A DNA stretch of 64,000 nt. It comes from Microvelia longipes (taxonomy: Eukaryota > Arthropoda > Insecta > Hemiptera > Veliidae). The notes beneath the pieces are model-generated. The model was given only the letters and a program-made list of their open reading frames with translations, did no database searches and was not told where the DNA came from. The translations under genes and the position numbers were made by a program. The stretch covers positions 47,564,355 to 47,628,354 of the forward strand of contig JACMZG010001914.1 of the NCBI GenBank assembly GCA_018340805.1. Reading direction: 5' to 3'. Positions 1 to 10,301 of this stretch are shown piece by piece; positions within the stretch are counted from its first letter, which is position 1; every line of letters begins with the position of its first letter.

Positions 1-3000
1 TTGAAGGTCAGAGTGTTCAGGCTCTGTCGGCGCCCTGATGAGTTAGACGTAACGAAACAGAGTGGGACATGACATTATGTCGAGCCATCAATGATGACGA
101 ATGTCGAATGATGGAACAGTTCCCAGATGTAGCATTGCATTTTGCTTGTTACATTTCCTAGGTGTCTCTCGCACAATTATATTGTGTCAACTATTCATGT
201 TTGCAAAACTCGGTAGTATCAAATGATATATGTTTTGCTTGCCATGCATGATGGCGGTAAGAGAGCACCGCTCGTCTCTGGTAAGTACTTCACATTATAT
301 TCTTCGGAATTAATTGAAGGTCAGAGTGAGTTCAGGCTCTGTCGGCGCCCTGATGAGTTAGACGTAACGAAAACAGAGTGGGACATGACATTATGTCGAG
401 CCATCAATGATGACGAATGTCGAATGATGGAACAGTTCCCAGATGTAGCATTGCATTTTGCTTGTTACATTTCCTAGGTGTCTCTCGCACAATTATATTG
501 TGTCAACTATTCATGTTTGCAAAACTCGGTAGTATCAAATGATATATGTTTTGCTTGCCATGCATGATGGCGGTAAGAGAGCACCGCTCGTCTCTGGTAA
601 GTACTTCACATTATATTCTTCGGAATTAATTGAAGGTCAGAGTGAGTTCAGGCTCTGTCGGCGCCCTGATGAGTTAGACGTAACGAAACAGAGTGGGACA
701 TGACATTATGTCGAGCCATCAATGATGACGAATGTCGAATGATGGAACAGTTCCCAGATGTAGCATTGCATTTTGCTTGTTACATTTCCTAGGTGTCTCT
801 CGCACAATTATATTGTGTCAACTATTCATGTTTGCAAAACTCGGTAGTATCAAATGATATATGTTTTGCTTGCCATGCATGATGGCGGTAAGAGAGCACC
901 GCTCGTCTCTGGTAAGTACTTCACATTATATTCTTCGGAATTAATTGAAGGTCAGAGTGAGTTCAGGCTCTGTCGGCGCCCTGATGAGTTAGACGTAACG
1001 AAACAGAGTGGGACATGACATTATGTCGAGCCATCAATGATGACGAATGTCGAATGATGGAACAGTTCCCAGATGTAGCATTGCATTTTGCTTGTTACAT
1101 TTCCTAGGTGTCTCTCGCACAATTATATTGTGTCAACTATTCATGTTTGCAAAACTCGGTAGTATCAAATGATATATGTTTTGCTTGCCATGCATGATGG
1201 CGGTAAGAGAGCACCGCTCGTCTCTGGTAAGTACTTCACATTATATTCTTCGGAATTAATTGAAGGTCAGAGTGAGTTCAGGCTCTGTCGGCGCCCTGAT
1301 GAGTTAGACGTAACGAAACAGAGTGGGACATGACATTATGTCGAGCCATCAATGATGACGAATGTCGAATGATGGAACAGTTCCCAGATGTAGCATTGCA
1401 TTTTGCTTGTTACATTTCCTTGGTGTCTCTCGCACAATTATATTGTGTCAACTATTCATGTTTTGCAAAACTCGGTAGTATCAAATGATATATGTTTTGC
1501 TTGCCATGCATGATGGCGTAAGAGAGCACCGCTCGTCTCTGGTAAGTACTTCACATTATATTCTTCGGAATTAATTGAAGGTCAGAGTGAGTTCAGGCTC
1601 TGTCGGCGCCCTGATGAGTTAGACGTAACGAAACAGAGTGGGACATGACATTATGTCGAGCCATCAATGATGACGAATGTCGAATGATGGAACAGTTCCC
1701 AGATGTAGCATTGCATTTTGCTTGTTACATTTCCTAGGTGTCTCTCGCACAATTATATTGTGTCAACTATTCATGTTTGCAAAACTCGGTAGTATCAAAT
1801 GATATTATGTTTTGCTTGCCATGCATGATGGCGGTAAGAGAGCACCGCTCGTCTCTGGTAAGTACTTCACAATATATTCTTCGGAATTAATTGAAGGTCA
1901 GAGTGAGTTCAGGCTCTGTCGGCGCCCTGATGAGTTAGACGTAACGAAACAGAGTGGGACATGACATTATGTCGAGCCATCAATGATGACGAATGTCGAA
2001 TGATGGAACAGTTCCCAGATGTAGCATTGCATTTTGCTTGTTACATTTCCTAGGTGTCTCTCGCACAATTATATTGTGTCAACTATTCATGTTTGCAAAA
2101 CTCGGTAGTATCAAATGATATATGTTTTGCTTGCCATGCATGATGGCGGTAAGAGAGCACCGCTCGTCTCTGGTAAGTACTTCACATTATATTCTTCGGA
2201 ATTAATTGAAGGTCAGAGTGAGTTCAGGCTCTGTCGGCGCCCTGATGAGTTAGACGTAACGAAACAGAGTGGGACATGACATTATGTCGAGCCATCAATG
2301 ATGACGAATGTCGAATGATGGAACAGTTCCCAGATGTAGCATTGCATTTTGCTTGTTACATTTCCTAGGTGTCTCTCGCACAATTATATTGTGTCAACTA
2401 TTCATGTTTGCAAAACTCGGTAGTATCAAATGATATATGTTTTGCTTGCCATGCATGATGGCGGTAAGAGAGCACCGCTCGTCTCTGGTAAGTACTTCAC
2501 ATTATATTCTTCGGAATTAATTGAAGGTCAGAGTGAGTTCAGGCTCTGTCGGCGCCCTGATGAGTTAGACGTAACGAAACAGAGTGGGACATGACATTAT
2601 GTCGAGCCATCAATGATGACGAATGTCGAATGATGGAACAGTTCCCAGATGTAGCATTGCATTTTGCTTGTTACATTTCCTAGGTGTCTCTCGCACAATT
2701 ATATTGTGTCAACTATTCATGTGTTGCAAAACTCGGTAGTATCAAATGATATATGTTTTGCTTGCCATGCATGATGGCGGTAAGAGAGCACCGCTCGTCT
2801 CTGGTAAGTACTTCACATTATATTCTTCGGAATTAATTGAAGGTCAGAGTGAGTTCAGGCTCTGTCGGCGCCCTGATGAGTTAGACGTAACGAAACAGAG
2901 TGGGACATGACATTATGTCGAGCCATCAATGATGACGAATGTCGAATGATGGAACAGTTCCCAGATGTAGCATTGCATTTTGCTTGTTACATTTCCTAGG

Positions 3001-3342
3001 TGTCTCTCGCACAATTATATTGTGTCAACTATTCATGTTGCAAAACTCGGTAGTATCAAATGATATATGTTTTGCTTGCCATGCATGATGGCGGTAAGAG
3101 AGCACCGCTCGTCTCTGGTAAGTACTTCACATTATATTCTTCGGAATTAATTGAAGGTCAGAGTGAGTTCAGGCTCTGTCGGCGCCCTGATGAGTTAGAC
3201 GTAACGAAACAGAGTGGGACATGACATTATGTCGAGCCATCAATGATGACGAATGTCGAATGATGGAACAGTTCCCAGATGTAGCATTGCATTTTGCTTG
3301 TTACATTTCCTAGGTGTCTCTCGCACAATTATATTGTGTCAT
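1..3342. repeat. Satellite array, 315 bp unit, about 10.7 copies
   Basis: Copies beginning TTGAAGGTCAGAGTG start at 1, 314, 630, 945, 1260, 1575, 1891, 2206, 2521, 2837 and 3151, a period of 313-316 bp. The copies are nearly identical and differ by single-base indels, such as TGTTTGC against TGTTTTGC. The array runs off the left edge and stops abruptly at about 3342. The 73 bp segment from CCTAGGTGTCTCTCGC to GGTAGTATCAAATGATAT also occurs alone or inverted at about 34.0, 51.9 and 60.3 kb. An 84-codon frame at 223-477 opens only because one copy has an extra A, so I do not call it a gene. The high identity implies recent amplification. Confidence 0.95.
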
Positions 3343-4027
3343 CTCATATATTTACAAGCATTCTTAGGAACCTACGACTTGGCTTATTCAATGATCTCAC
3401 AACTTTTTACGCTAGATTCTTTATTTTTACACGCATGTATTTATGTTGGGATTTGTGTATTTCATAAATAAATTGAAAGAGAGCAGGTGGTGCCAATACA
3501 ATAGTTTTGTTATATACTAGAAAAATCTAACTTTAGAAGGGATATAGAGTGGCAGCCCTTCAAGTGCTTAATGCATCTGGGGACAACTAGTAGGTCTCAG
3601 TCTGTTGAAGCTTTTAAAATCACATTCCCCTCCCTTCCTACCCTCTTTCCTTCCCCCTCTCTTCCTATCCTCTCTCCTACCCCCTCCCTTTCATATATTT
3701 TCCGTCACATATGTAACAACAGAGTCATGTTTTTAAAGTTTTTTATAGTGAAATACAACATAAAATAAAATAACTTTTACTGATTTCATTAGTATTATGA
3801 AACCAGACCCTTCTGTTCATGGAAATATGTTAAATGATTTAGTACCTGCGTTCACATAAAGGGTTTGAAAAATAAGGAATTATTTTTTAATTTAATATAA
3901 AGACCTTTTTATTTTAAATTTTCTAGTTTTAAAAATTGAGATAATAGATGCTACACAAATTTAGAATATCTCTAGGTTTATTTATTTTTCTATTTACGTT
4001 TGATTTAAAATATAAATAAGAAATATA
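3343..4027. other. AT-rich interval with a polypyrimidine tract
   Basis: Unique-looking sequence after the satellite. The only distinct feature is a C/T-rich tract at about 3625-3692 with only a few A residues, the kind of asymmetry that can adopt triplex structure. No coding frame is recognisable. Confidence 0.5.
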
Positions 4028-4782
4028 TAATAAATAGAAGACTTTAGTCAGAAAGATTCATTTAAATATACGAAATGCCTAAGCTTTTGAGAGGGCAACG
4101 AAGTCTTCTTCAGAGGCTATAGTAGGACACAAAAACCTAATAAATTACAAACTATGAAAACCAAAATCATATTTTCGTTTTAATCTAGGGCAAACCTGTT
4201 TTATTTTATCTTTAACAACCTGATTTGATAACATGTAATGCGAATATTTCCTATCATAGAAATATTATTACTAGAAGAGCCCTTTAGGTTAAATTTTGAA
4301 ACATCGAAAAGTAACCTGAATACCTCACTAATAAATACAATCAAATAATCATTACAAACTTTCAGTAACGTATACAATAGAGCGTTAAAAATACGAATCA
4401 AAATACAAGGCATGTGCGGGAAGCTGAAAATAATTAATTTATTATAACCTTAACTCACTCTTAAGGTCACAGCTACGAGCCCAAAAAATATGTTTCAGGT
4501 CTCTCAGTGTAATGAGATAGGCGATGCCTCCTCTAGTGTTATATCTCTATGTTTCCTACTATTTATTTAAATAATACCGTTTGTCATATAATTGAATTTT
4601 TTATTATTGTGAATTTTGTCTTATTGTTTGTTCTTATTATTTTGGTATTAATAGTTTGTAATTTTAGTTAGTTAGTTAGTTTTGGTTTTTTTCTGTTCTA
4701 TAGAAGACTTGGTTCCCTTATCGAAAGCTTAGGTTTTTGTGTCTTTAAATAAATCTTTCTGACTGAAATCATCTATTTATTA
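4028..4782. mobile_element. Foldback element with roughly 90 bp inverted arms
   Basis: The left arm (TAATAAATAGAAGACTTTAG onward, 4028-4120) is matched in inverted orientation by the right arm ending at 4782 (roughly 4695-4782), with about 80 percent identity by eye. Shared blocks include AGTCAGAAAGATT, CCTAAGCTTT and AAGTCTTCT. No transposase frame is present. A separate MITE (4257-4551) is nested inside, so the ancestral element was about 460 bp. No clear target duplication could be fixed. Confidence 0.75.
4257..4551. mobile_element. hAT-like MITE, copy 1
   Basis: The 295 bp element starts CATAGAAATATTATTACTAG and ends with the inverse of CATAGAGATATAACACTAG. It is flanked by TTTCCTAT at 4249-4256 and TTTCCTAC at 4552-4559, a near-perfect 8 bp target duplication. 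Internal sequence (TTTTGAAACATCGAA, CTTACTCTTA-like and GCCTCCTCTAGT blocks) matches the copy at 39522-39828. Length, inverted ends and an 8 bp duplication suggest a non-autonomous hAT element. No coding capacity. Confidence 0.75.
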
Positions 4783-5523
4783 TAAATTACTTAATCAATA
4801 GTCCAAAACTAATTTATTTTATGAATAATAAACTCCGGTAAACATTTTAATGACGTTAAAATTTAAGTTAACTTTTCAAGTAAATAAAATAAAGACAGAA
4901 AAATAAAGCTGATTTGAATACATTTAATAAAAAATATTAACATTTGACAGAATGAAAAATATTCAGAATGCAAATTTCTGTTATCCAAACCGCATAGGCG
5001 TTATTCTATGCCCGCCAGTAAAAAAACTCTTATGCAAAGATGCAAAAATATACAGTACAAATAATTATATTAATGCGGAATATAGAAGCATTAAATTCTA
5101 TTTTATCAAATAATGCAAATATTTAATAATTTTAATGTCACTTTTAAGTGACATTAAAATTATTTATTATTTATGTCATTAATTATCCTCAAACTCTAAT
5201 GCTGAACATTGCGTGCTGAATTAATTAAATAAGCTAAGGTTTGAAGATATACGTGGCACTTGATTTAAAAATATAAATAATCAATCATAATTTTATGAAA
5301 TATTTAAATTTATCAATCAAAATGATAATACTAAGTTTTTAAAAATGTTAATAGGATTCCACCAATTTCGCCTTCCTATCGTTTACAATAAATGGAGATA
5401 TTCTTTGTGCATAAATAAATGGAGAGACATTAATGGGAAACCTAGTGATGTAACAAGTTTTTGAAGCCTATGAGGCTGACGTCATGTAATTTTTTTAAAG
5501 GGGGACCCATCTGATCATCAAGA
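4783..5523. other. AT-rich interval with a perfect 40 bp palindrome
   Basis: Mostly featureless AT-rich sequence. At 5125-5164, AATAATTTTAATGTCACTT is followed by TT and its exact reverse complement (19 bp arms, 2 nt loop). The sequence CAAGTTTTTGAAGCC near 5454 and a TGACGTCA-like element near 5479 are isolated. Nothing is coding. Confidence 0.6.
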
Positions 5524-5698
5524 ATATATATAAATAAATAATATATAATAATATATATATAATATATAATATATATATTATTATATATATATATATAATA
5601 TATATATATTTATTTATATATATATAATATATATATTATATATATATATATAATATTATATAATATATATATATATCTGTGTGTGTGTATGTATGTAC
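5524..5698. repeat. (TA)n microsatellite with a (TG/TATG) end
   Basis: Long alternating TA with scattered TAA interruptions, ending in TGTGTGTGTATGTATG. Similar tracts recur throughout the window. Confidence 0.95.
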
Positions 5699-6325
5699 GA
5701 TATTTTTGTACCTAGACATTATATGGAACACGATAACTTTTGAATGCTTTTTCGGATTAAAATGTTAATAAGGAAAAATAAGTAACAAGTCGTCCAACTC
5801 ATTGAAATCGACTCGTTGAAATTCAGTCGATTTCAACAAGTTGCACGGCTCAATCACTTCCGTTTCTTAACACTTTCTTCGCATCTCGCCGGCACTGATC
5901 ATGGATTGTTAAGTCTGAAAGCTCAGTGGAGAGACATCAGTCAACATCAGTGGAGAGACTTGTATCTTATTTTTCCTTATATCTGGACTCCACAACTCGG
6001 TTTTTTATTAAAATGTTAAAGTTCCGAACCCTAATGTTAAATAATCTCTGACGTCATGAACCTAAAATAATGACCTCATAAACATTTAAAAAAATCACAA
6101 ATCTTCTAAAAGTGTTTAGACCGGGCTGAAATTTATTACACTTGTACTTTTATGTCCGGTTAACAAATATACGAATTTAAATTCATTATCAGCATTATTT
6201 TTGGTTCTATTGATTGACATATAAAACATAATTTAAACAAATCACGTTTTTGATAAATAAATTTGAACTTTGTTTATATCATAGCAGTATGGCACTTAAA
6301 CAAGTCATATGGCAAACTGATATAG
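5699..6325. other. Degenerate repeat fragments, no gene
   Basis: The segment 5884-5975 holds GGCACTGATCATGGATTG, TCTGAAAGC and two CAGTGGAGAGAC words. It is related to 14923-14965 (plus) and 48270-48340 (minus); see the GATGA/GAAA motif finding. The stretch around 6110-6240 (CCGGGCTGAAATTTATTACACTTGTAC, ATTCATTATCAGCATTA, described here in parts) resembles a decayed middle of the 5S-derived family. A 67-codon frame at 5816-6019 has no recognisable product. Confidence 0.4.
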
Positions 6326-6460
6326 GACAGCAACCATGTGGCCGTAAAGTGGCTATAGGGAGCATGGAGGCCGCTAAGCGGCCCCGCGCGCCGATGACGC
6401 TTAGTGGAAAAGGCGCGAAGCGCTGAGGCTGTTATGTCCCCAAGAGGCCCCAAGCCTCTT
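6326..6460. repeat. GC-rich CpG hairpin cluster 1
   Basis: An abruptly GC-rich block in AT-rich DNA, built of short palindromes such as GGCCGCTAAGCGGCC and GGCGCGAAGCGC. It shares the words ATGTGGCCG, AGTGGCTA and GCGAAGCG with the block at 9296-9475, read on the opposite strand. Probably part of a dispersed repeat with strong hairpins. Function unknown. Confidence 0.5.
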
Positions 6461-7830
6461 GTTTTAAAATTTGTAGTATATTATGTATGCTAAATGAACT
6501 AGTACCTTTTTGTAGTAAACAAAATCTAGTGGCCAGAATTTAATTTATTGCTCAAGCTTTTGTGAAGGTTTTGTTTCATAATTCGAACAGTAGCACCACT
6601 ACTTGTTCACAGTACATTTTTCAAAGGTAACGCGTATATATATATACTTTATATTGAGGGTAAAAATAGAAGATGAACCTAAAATAAAATTATACAAAGC
6701 ATGCAGATTTAAAAAAAATAATTTAAACAAATATACTAAAGTAAGAAAGATGAAAATGTGGAAAATAATGAAATTAAAAACAAATTTATTTGACTGGAAA
6801 ATCCACAAAAAAGTTAATTAAATTAAGAAATAAAAATAATAAAAAGTATGATAGGGGGAATGTTGAAAAGCTTGGATTTCATATAAATTATTTATTTTTT
6901 TAGCGAATTTCTTTTAGACACATTTTCGTATAGGTAGAAGATTTTAATAATTTAAACCAGATACATTATATTTTGTAAATAAGTTATGTAAAAAACTATA
7001 ATTTTCGGGTAATGTTTCATTTAATGATGAATAGCCTAGTTCTTAAAAATGTTGTAATCTCACAAATCTTGGGAAATAACGTGAAAAAAGTTTCATGGAA
7101 ATTCGTCCGACTTGAACATATTTTTTAACTTTCATATGTATTTTAATAAAAATATAAAATAAATGAATATTACTTTTAGAAAAAGAGAGAAATTCGTTTT
7201 CAAAAAACGTAGAGGAAAAAAAATCAAAAAAGAGAAGCATTTTCCAGTGGGGGCGACAACCCGCTGGAAAATTGGTTTTTCAGTTAAAAAGAGCTCCTGA
7301 TTCTTGCCTGGCTCTTCAGAGAACTTTAATACCTTATAAAAAGGGTTATATAACACGACTACTATGACAGGGCTGTTATTATTAAGTTTTTTATCATTTT
7401 TTCTGTCCTTGCCCTTTATTAAGATGTCTACGGAGTATTTAAGAAGGTTATTGTTTTTTACTGGGATTTGAGGTTCTATTGGTGTCACGACGTTGCTTTA
7501 GAAAGCCTCTGAAATTCATTAGCGGATGAGCAGTATTTTCTCTTTCAAGCCATGATTTAGCAGCTATTGTAAGAAAGACCTTTTTCAATTTTTTACTCTG
7601 TCTTTTGGATAACATTTTGTAACGAAGCTAAACTAAAATTTCTTTTATTAATGTTCCTTATTATTGTACATCCTTATTAATATTGTTGTTTATATAGGTA
7701 AATTGCAATATAATGTTTTCTTTTCCCAAATATATCTTACTAAAAAAATACTTAAAATTAATAAAACACTAATAAAGAGCCAAACTTGTAAACGTTTTAA
7801 ATAAATGTATTAACTCGGAAAATAAAACAT
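6461..7830. other. AT-rich interval, nothing recognised
   Basis: Contains open frames of up to 118 codons on the minus strand (7132-7488). Their composition is AT-driven, rich in Lys, Asn, Phe and Ile, and I see no domain, promoter or splice context. I regard them as chance. Confidence 0.5.
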
Positions 7831-8192
7831 TTGAGTTGAAATTCTGTACAAGTGTATACATAGGTACACTAGAAATAAGTACATACGTACATTAATATAA
7901 AAGTACACTAAGATTCGTTTCAATACAACAACCATATCCATGAATTTCGGTGGATCATAAAAGTTAAGCGGCATCGAGCGCAGTCAGTGCCTGGATGGGT
8001 GACTCCTGCAATGAAACGGTTTTATTTACTATCTGAGGATGAGTGAAGCGAGTCCAAATACGTCTTGCATTATAAATTTATCGACTTGTATATTCTCAGA
8101 AGGAGCGAAGCAATTCGGTAGTAGGGAGGATTAGCGTAGCGAATTCGATGTGATGAGGATAAGTTCTGAGGTATGTCGTACCCGATTTTTTT
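7831..8192 (+). repeat. 5S-derived repeat family, copy at 7.8 kb (3' half)
   Basis: Starts at TTGAGTTGAAATTCTGTACA and runs to the terminal GATTTTTTT. The 5S rRNA-like core is at 7952-8016: GTTAAGCGGCATCGAGCG, then GTCAGTGCCTGGATGGGTGA. After the core come the family tail hairpins (GGATGAGTGAAGCGAGTCC, GAGCGAAGC) and the end CGTACCCGATTTTTTT. The core corresponds to roughly residues 38-100 of 5S rRNA, spanning box A, the intermediate element and box C, although the end of box C is altered here (GACTCCTGCAATG). Confidence 0.8.
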
Positions 8193-8253
8193 GTGTGTGT
8201 ATGTGTGTCTGTGTCACGCATAACTCCCACTGTGTTCATATTAGAGAGTTGAC
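8193..8253 (+). repeat. 5S-derived family 5' fragment joined to the previous copy
   Basis: GTGTGTGTATGTGTGTCTG, then TCACGCATAACTCCCACTG and AGAGAGTTGACAC, belong to the 5' third of the family (compare 26140-26200 and 56600-56670). It directly follows the T-run of the 7.8 kb copy, giving a head-to-tail junction. Confidence 0.6.
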
Positions 8254-9109
8254 ACTTTTTTTTTTTTAACAATATTTCCTTTATTTAATATAAAAAATTA
8301 TAGTGGCAACAAATTATACTTAGCTCTAGACTTAAGGTTATCTGTCTTGGCATTATTTTTGAGGATAATTAATACTGTATAATTTTTGAGTCATTATTGT
8401 AGGTCTTACACGTCGTACACATTTCAAAAACTATTGGGTTCTGGAAATTAATGCGTTGGTTTTGTACCACTTTTTCGGATCTCTATGTTAATATCCTGCA
8501 TCATCGTGGCAGGATAACACGACCTATTACCAAATATAACCATAAAATAATTCCACGACTAAAAACATAAGCTCACGTTGAAATGACGAGTCAATCAAAT
8601 TTTCCAATCATTTACCTCTCATATAAAAAGCTAATAATTTCCCAAGTCTTACCAAAAAGTTATTTAAGAACCCCTTCCCACGAGGAAGTCTCGAAAAAGA
8701 AAATTAGTAAAGTAGGAGGGGGAGAATCTTTCGTGAGTAGAAATAGTAAATCAAGGAGTTTTTTCGGCTTCGAGGGAAAGAGGTTTTAAAGGCCCTTTAA
8801 CGATCTGACCGGGTTAGGAAAACTCGAGCAAAACTTAATTAGAAGCTTGAAGAAGAATTGAGCAGGAATTGAGAATGATGAGGCTAAAGATGAAGTCGAA
8901 AAACTGTTGATCTTCTCTTTACTTCTTTTCACTCAATTTTTATTTTATTTTTTGACTTCATTAGTTGCTAATATTTTATTTTGCTTTGGTTTCTATTTTG
9001 AAGAATTGAGTTTTATCTTTTAATCGATCATTAGATTAAACTCATTTGCTAGCTATATATTTCTTAAATTCATTTAAGATATTTCTATCCGCTTAAACAA
9101 TAACTTGTA
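8254..9109. other. AT-rich interval, no gene recognised
   Basis: A 68-codon frame at 8583-8789 lies in slightly purine-rich sequence but shows no domain. I see no repeat boundary here. Confidence 0.4.
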
Positions 9110-9295
9110 CCACAATGCAGTAGCGTAGATAATGGGGGGGGGGCTGAGGGGCTTCAGCCCCCCCCGAATTTTTACATAACCTAACCCCGCAATAAATGTG
9201 AAAAAAATAAAACCTTTAAAAAATATATAAAAATAATAAATTACATAACATATATTTATTAACAATAAACTTATAATAAAATACCATAATATATA

Positions 9296-9475
9296 AAAAT
9301 ACGGGCCTTCGGCCTGTAGCCACTACGCGGCCTCGGCCCACCGGGCCGCTTCGCGGCCACATTGTTGTTTCGTATTGTTTGTTGTTTCATTATTGTTTTT
9401 GTTACATGGCATTTTGCCATGTATCTATTGAGTTTTCACAGCCTCTCCACACAGGCCCGCTTCGCGGGCCTGAAA
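9296..9475. repeat. GC-rich CpG hairpin cluster 2
   Basis: Contains GGGCCTTCGGCCTG, GGCCGCTTCGCGGCC, ACATGGCATTTTGCCATGT and GGCCCGCTTCGCGGGCC, each a perfect or near-perfect hairpin. Related in inverse orientation to 6326-6460. It lies inside the hAT element, so it moved with it or inserted into it. Confidence 0.6.
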
Positions 9476-9618
9476 GGCTTTCTCACAAATTTTATTTTAC
9501 TAATTGAGATTTTATTAATACTCTATTATTAATAGTATGCTATAATATTAAATTTAAGAACCATTATAAACAAAAATATATTCAAGTTTTTTGTTTTCAA
9601 ATAAAAATGCCGTTTCCG

Positions 9619-9750
9619 TCACTTAGGATTGTCTGATTGAGCTGAAACCGGGCGCAATCGTTTTAGAATGACTTTGATCATATAAAGACTACTTTGAGGT
9701 TCTTCCGCTTTACGGGCCTGCTTAGCTCGGCGTGGTTCAGTGGAAGCCAT
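9619..9750 (-). CDS. Possible 43-residue frame or first exon inside the hAT element
   Basis: ATG at 9750 in the context ACAAAAATGG opens a 43-codon frame rich in basic residues, starting MASTEPRRAKQARKAEEPQ and ending DNPK-stop. A TATA box (TATAAAAGAG) lies at 9790-9781 on the same strand, 40 bp before the ATG. The frame also extends upstream to 9861, but only the inner ATG sits correctly relative to the TATA box. A GTGACG at the stop could be a splice donor, which would make this the first exon of a lost transposase gene. I do not recognise the protein. It may be non-functional. Confidence 0.25.
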   Translation of the reverse strand: MASTEPRRAKQARKAEEPQSSLYMIKVILKRLRPVSAQSDNPK

Positions 9751-9780
9751 TTTTGTCCTGTCTCTCTGGGACAGGGGTCC

Positions 9781-9790
9781 CTCTTTTATA
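9781..9790 (-). promoter_or_regulatory. TATA box upstream of the short hAT-internal frame
   Basis: TATAAAAGAG reads on the minus strand, about 30 bp before the purine-rich leader GAGAGACAGGAC and 40 bp before an ATG in good context. The spacing fits a Pol II core promoter. No initiator is obvious. Confidence 0.4.
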
Positions 9791-10145
9791 CTATATTCCC
9801 ACTCTCTAACACTACTGAACCCAAGAGATATCGTACCAGTCTTTGACCTAGACGTATACAATATTATATATATATGTATACCGTTTGCGCCATTTGTTAT
9901 GGTTTGATTCAGCTGAAATTGGTCTTAATCGATTCAGCTAGCCGTCTACCTAAAAACGAAAGACCTTGTTTTAAAGCCATTTTAAGTTTCAATTTTTTTT
10001 TTCATGACGTCACACCTTTGATTGATGACGTCATAATTACTTTATAACAATAGGCCTCGTAACCTCCTGACATCTCGCGATTTGCAAAGTTTTGTTTCAA
10101 TTTCAGAACGCCTTTCGTTCGCTATACGAAAGGGTAGAAACTCTT

Positions 10146-10212
<67 letters not shown>

Positions 10213-10226
10213 TATATATATATATT
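10146..10226. repeat. (CA)n followed by (TA)n microsatellite
   Basis: About 15 CA units followed by TA alternation. Short frames here simply read the dinucleotides as Thr-His and Ile-Tyr runs. Confidence 0.95.
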
Positions 10227-10301
10227 TTACGTATACAATTTTCAACATTCAGCCCCTCCCGAAATCCGAAATTAAATCCTGGCTACGCCACTGCCACAAT
10301 G

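Larger units (their letters stand above)
9118..10293. mobile_element. Non-autonomous hAT element
   Basis: The left end is CAGTAGCGTAG and the right end is the inverse of CAGTGGCGTAG, a typical hAT terminus; subterminal GGGGCTGA words are also inverted. The flanks are the exact 8 bp duplication CCACAATG at 9110-9117 and 10294-10301. The 1176 bp interior holds GC-rich hairpins, a possible promoter with a short first exon on the minus strand (9619-9790) and a (CA)n(TA)n tract. No complete transposase is encoded, so this is a deletion derivative or an element that captured other sequence. Confidence 0.88.

Noticed and set aside
223..477. 84-codon frame in the satellite array
   Set aside because: It exists only because of one extra A in one unit; other units are closed.
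7132..7488. 118-codon minus-strand frame
   Set aside because: Lys/Asn/Phe-rich as expected for AT-rich non-coding DNA; no supporting signals.
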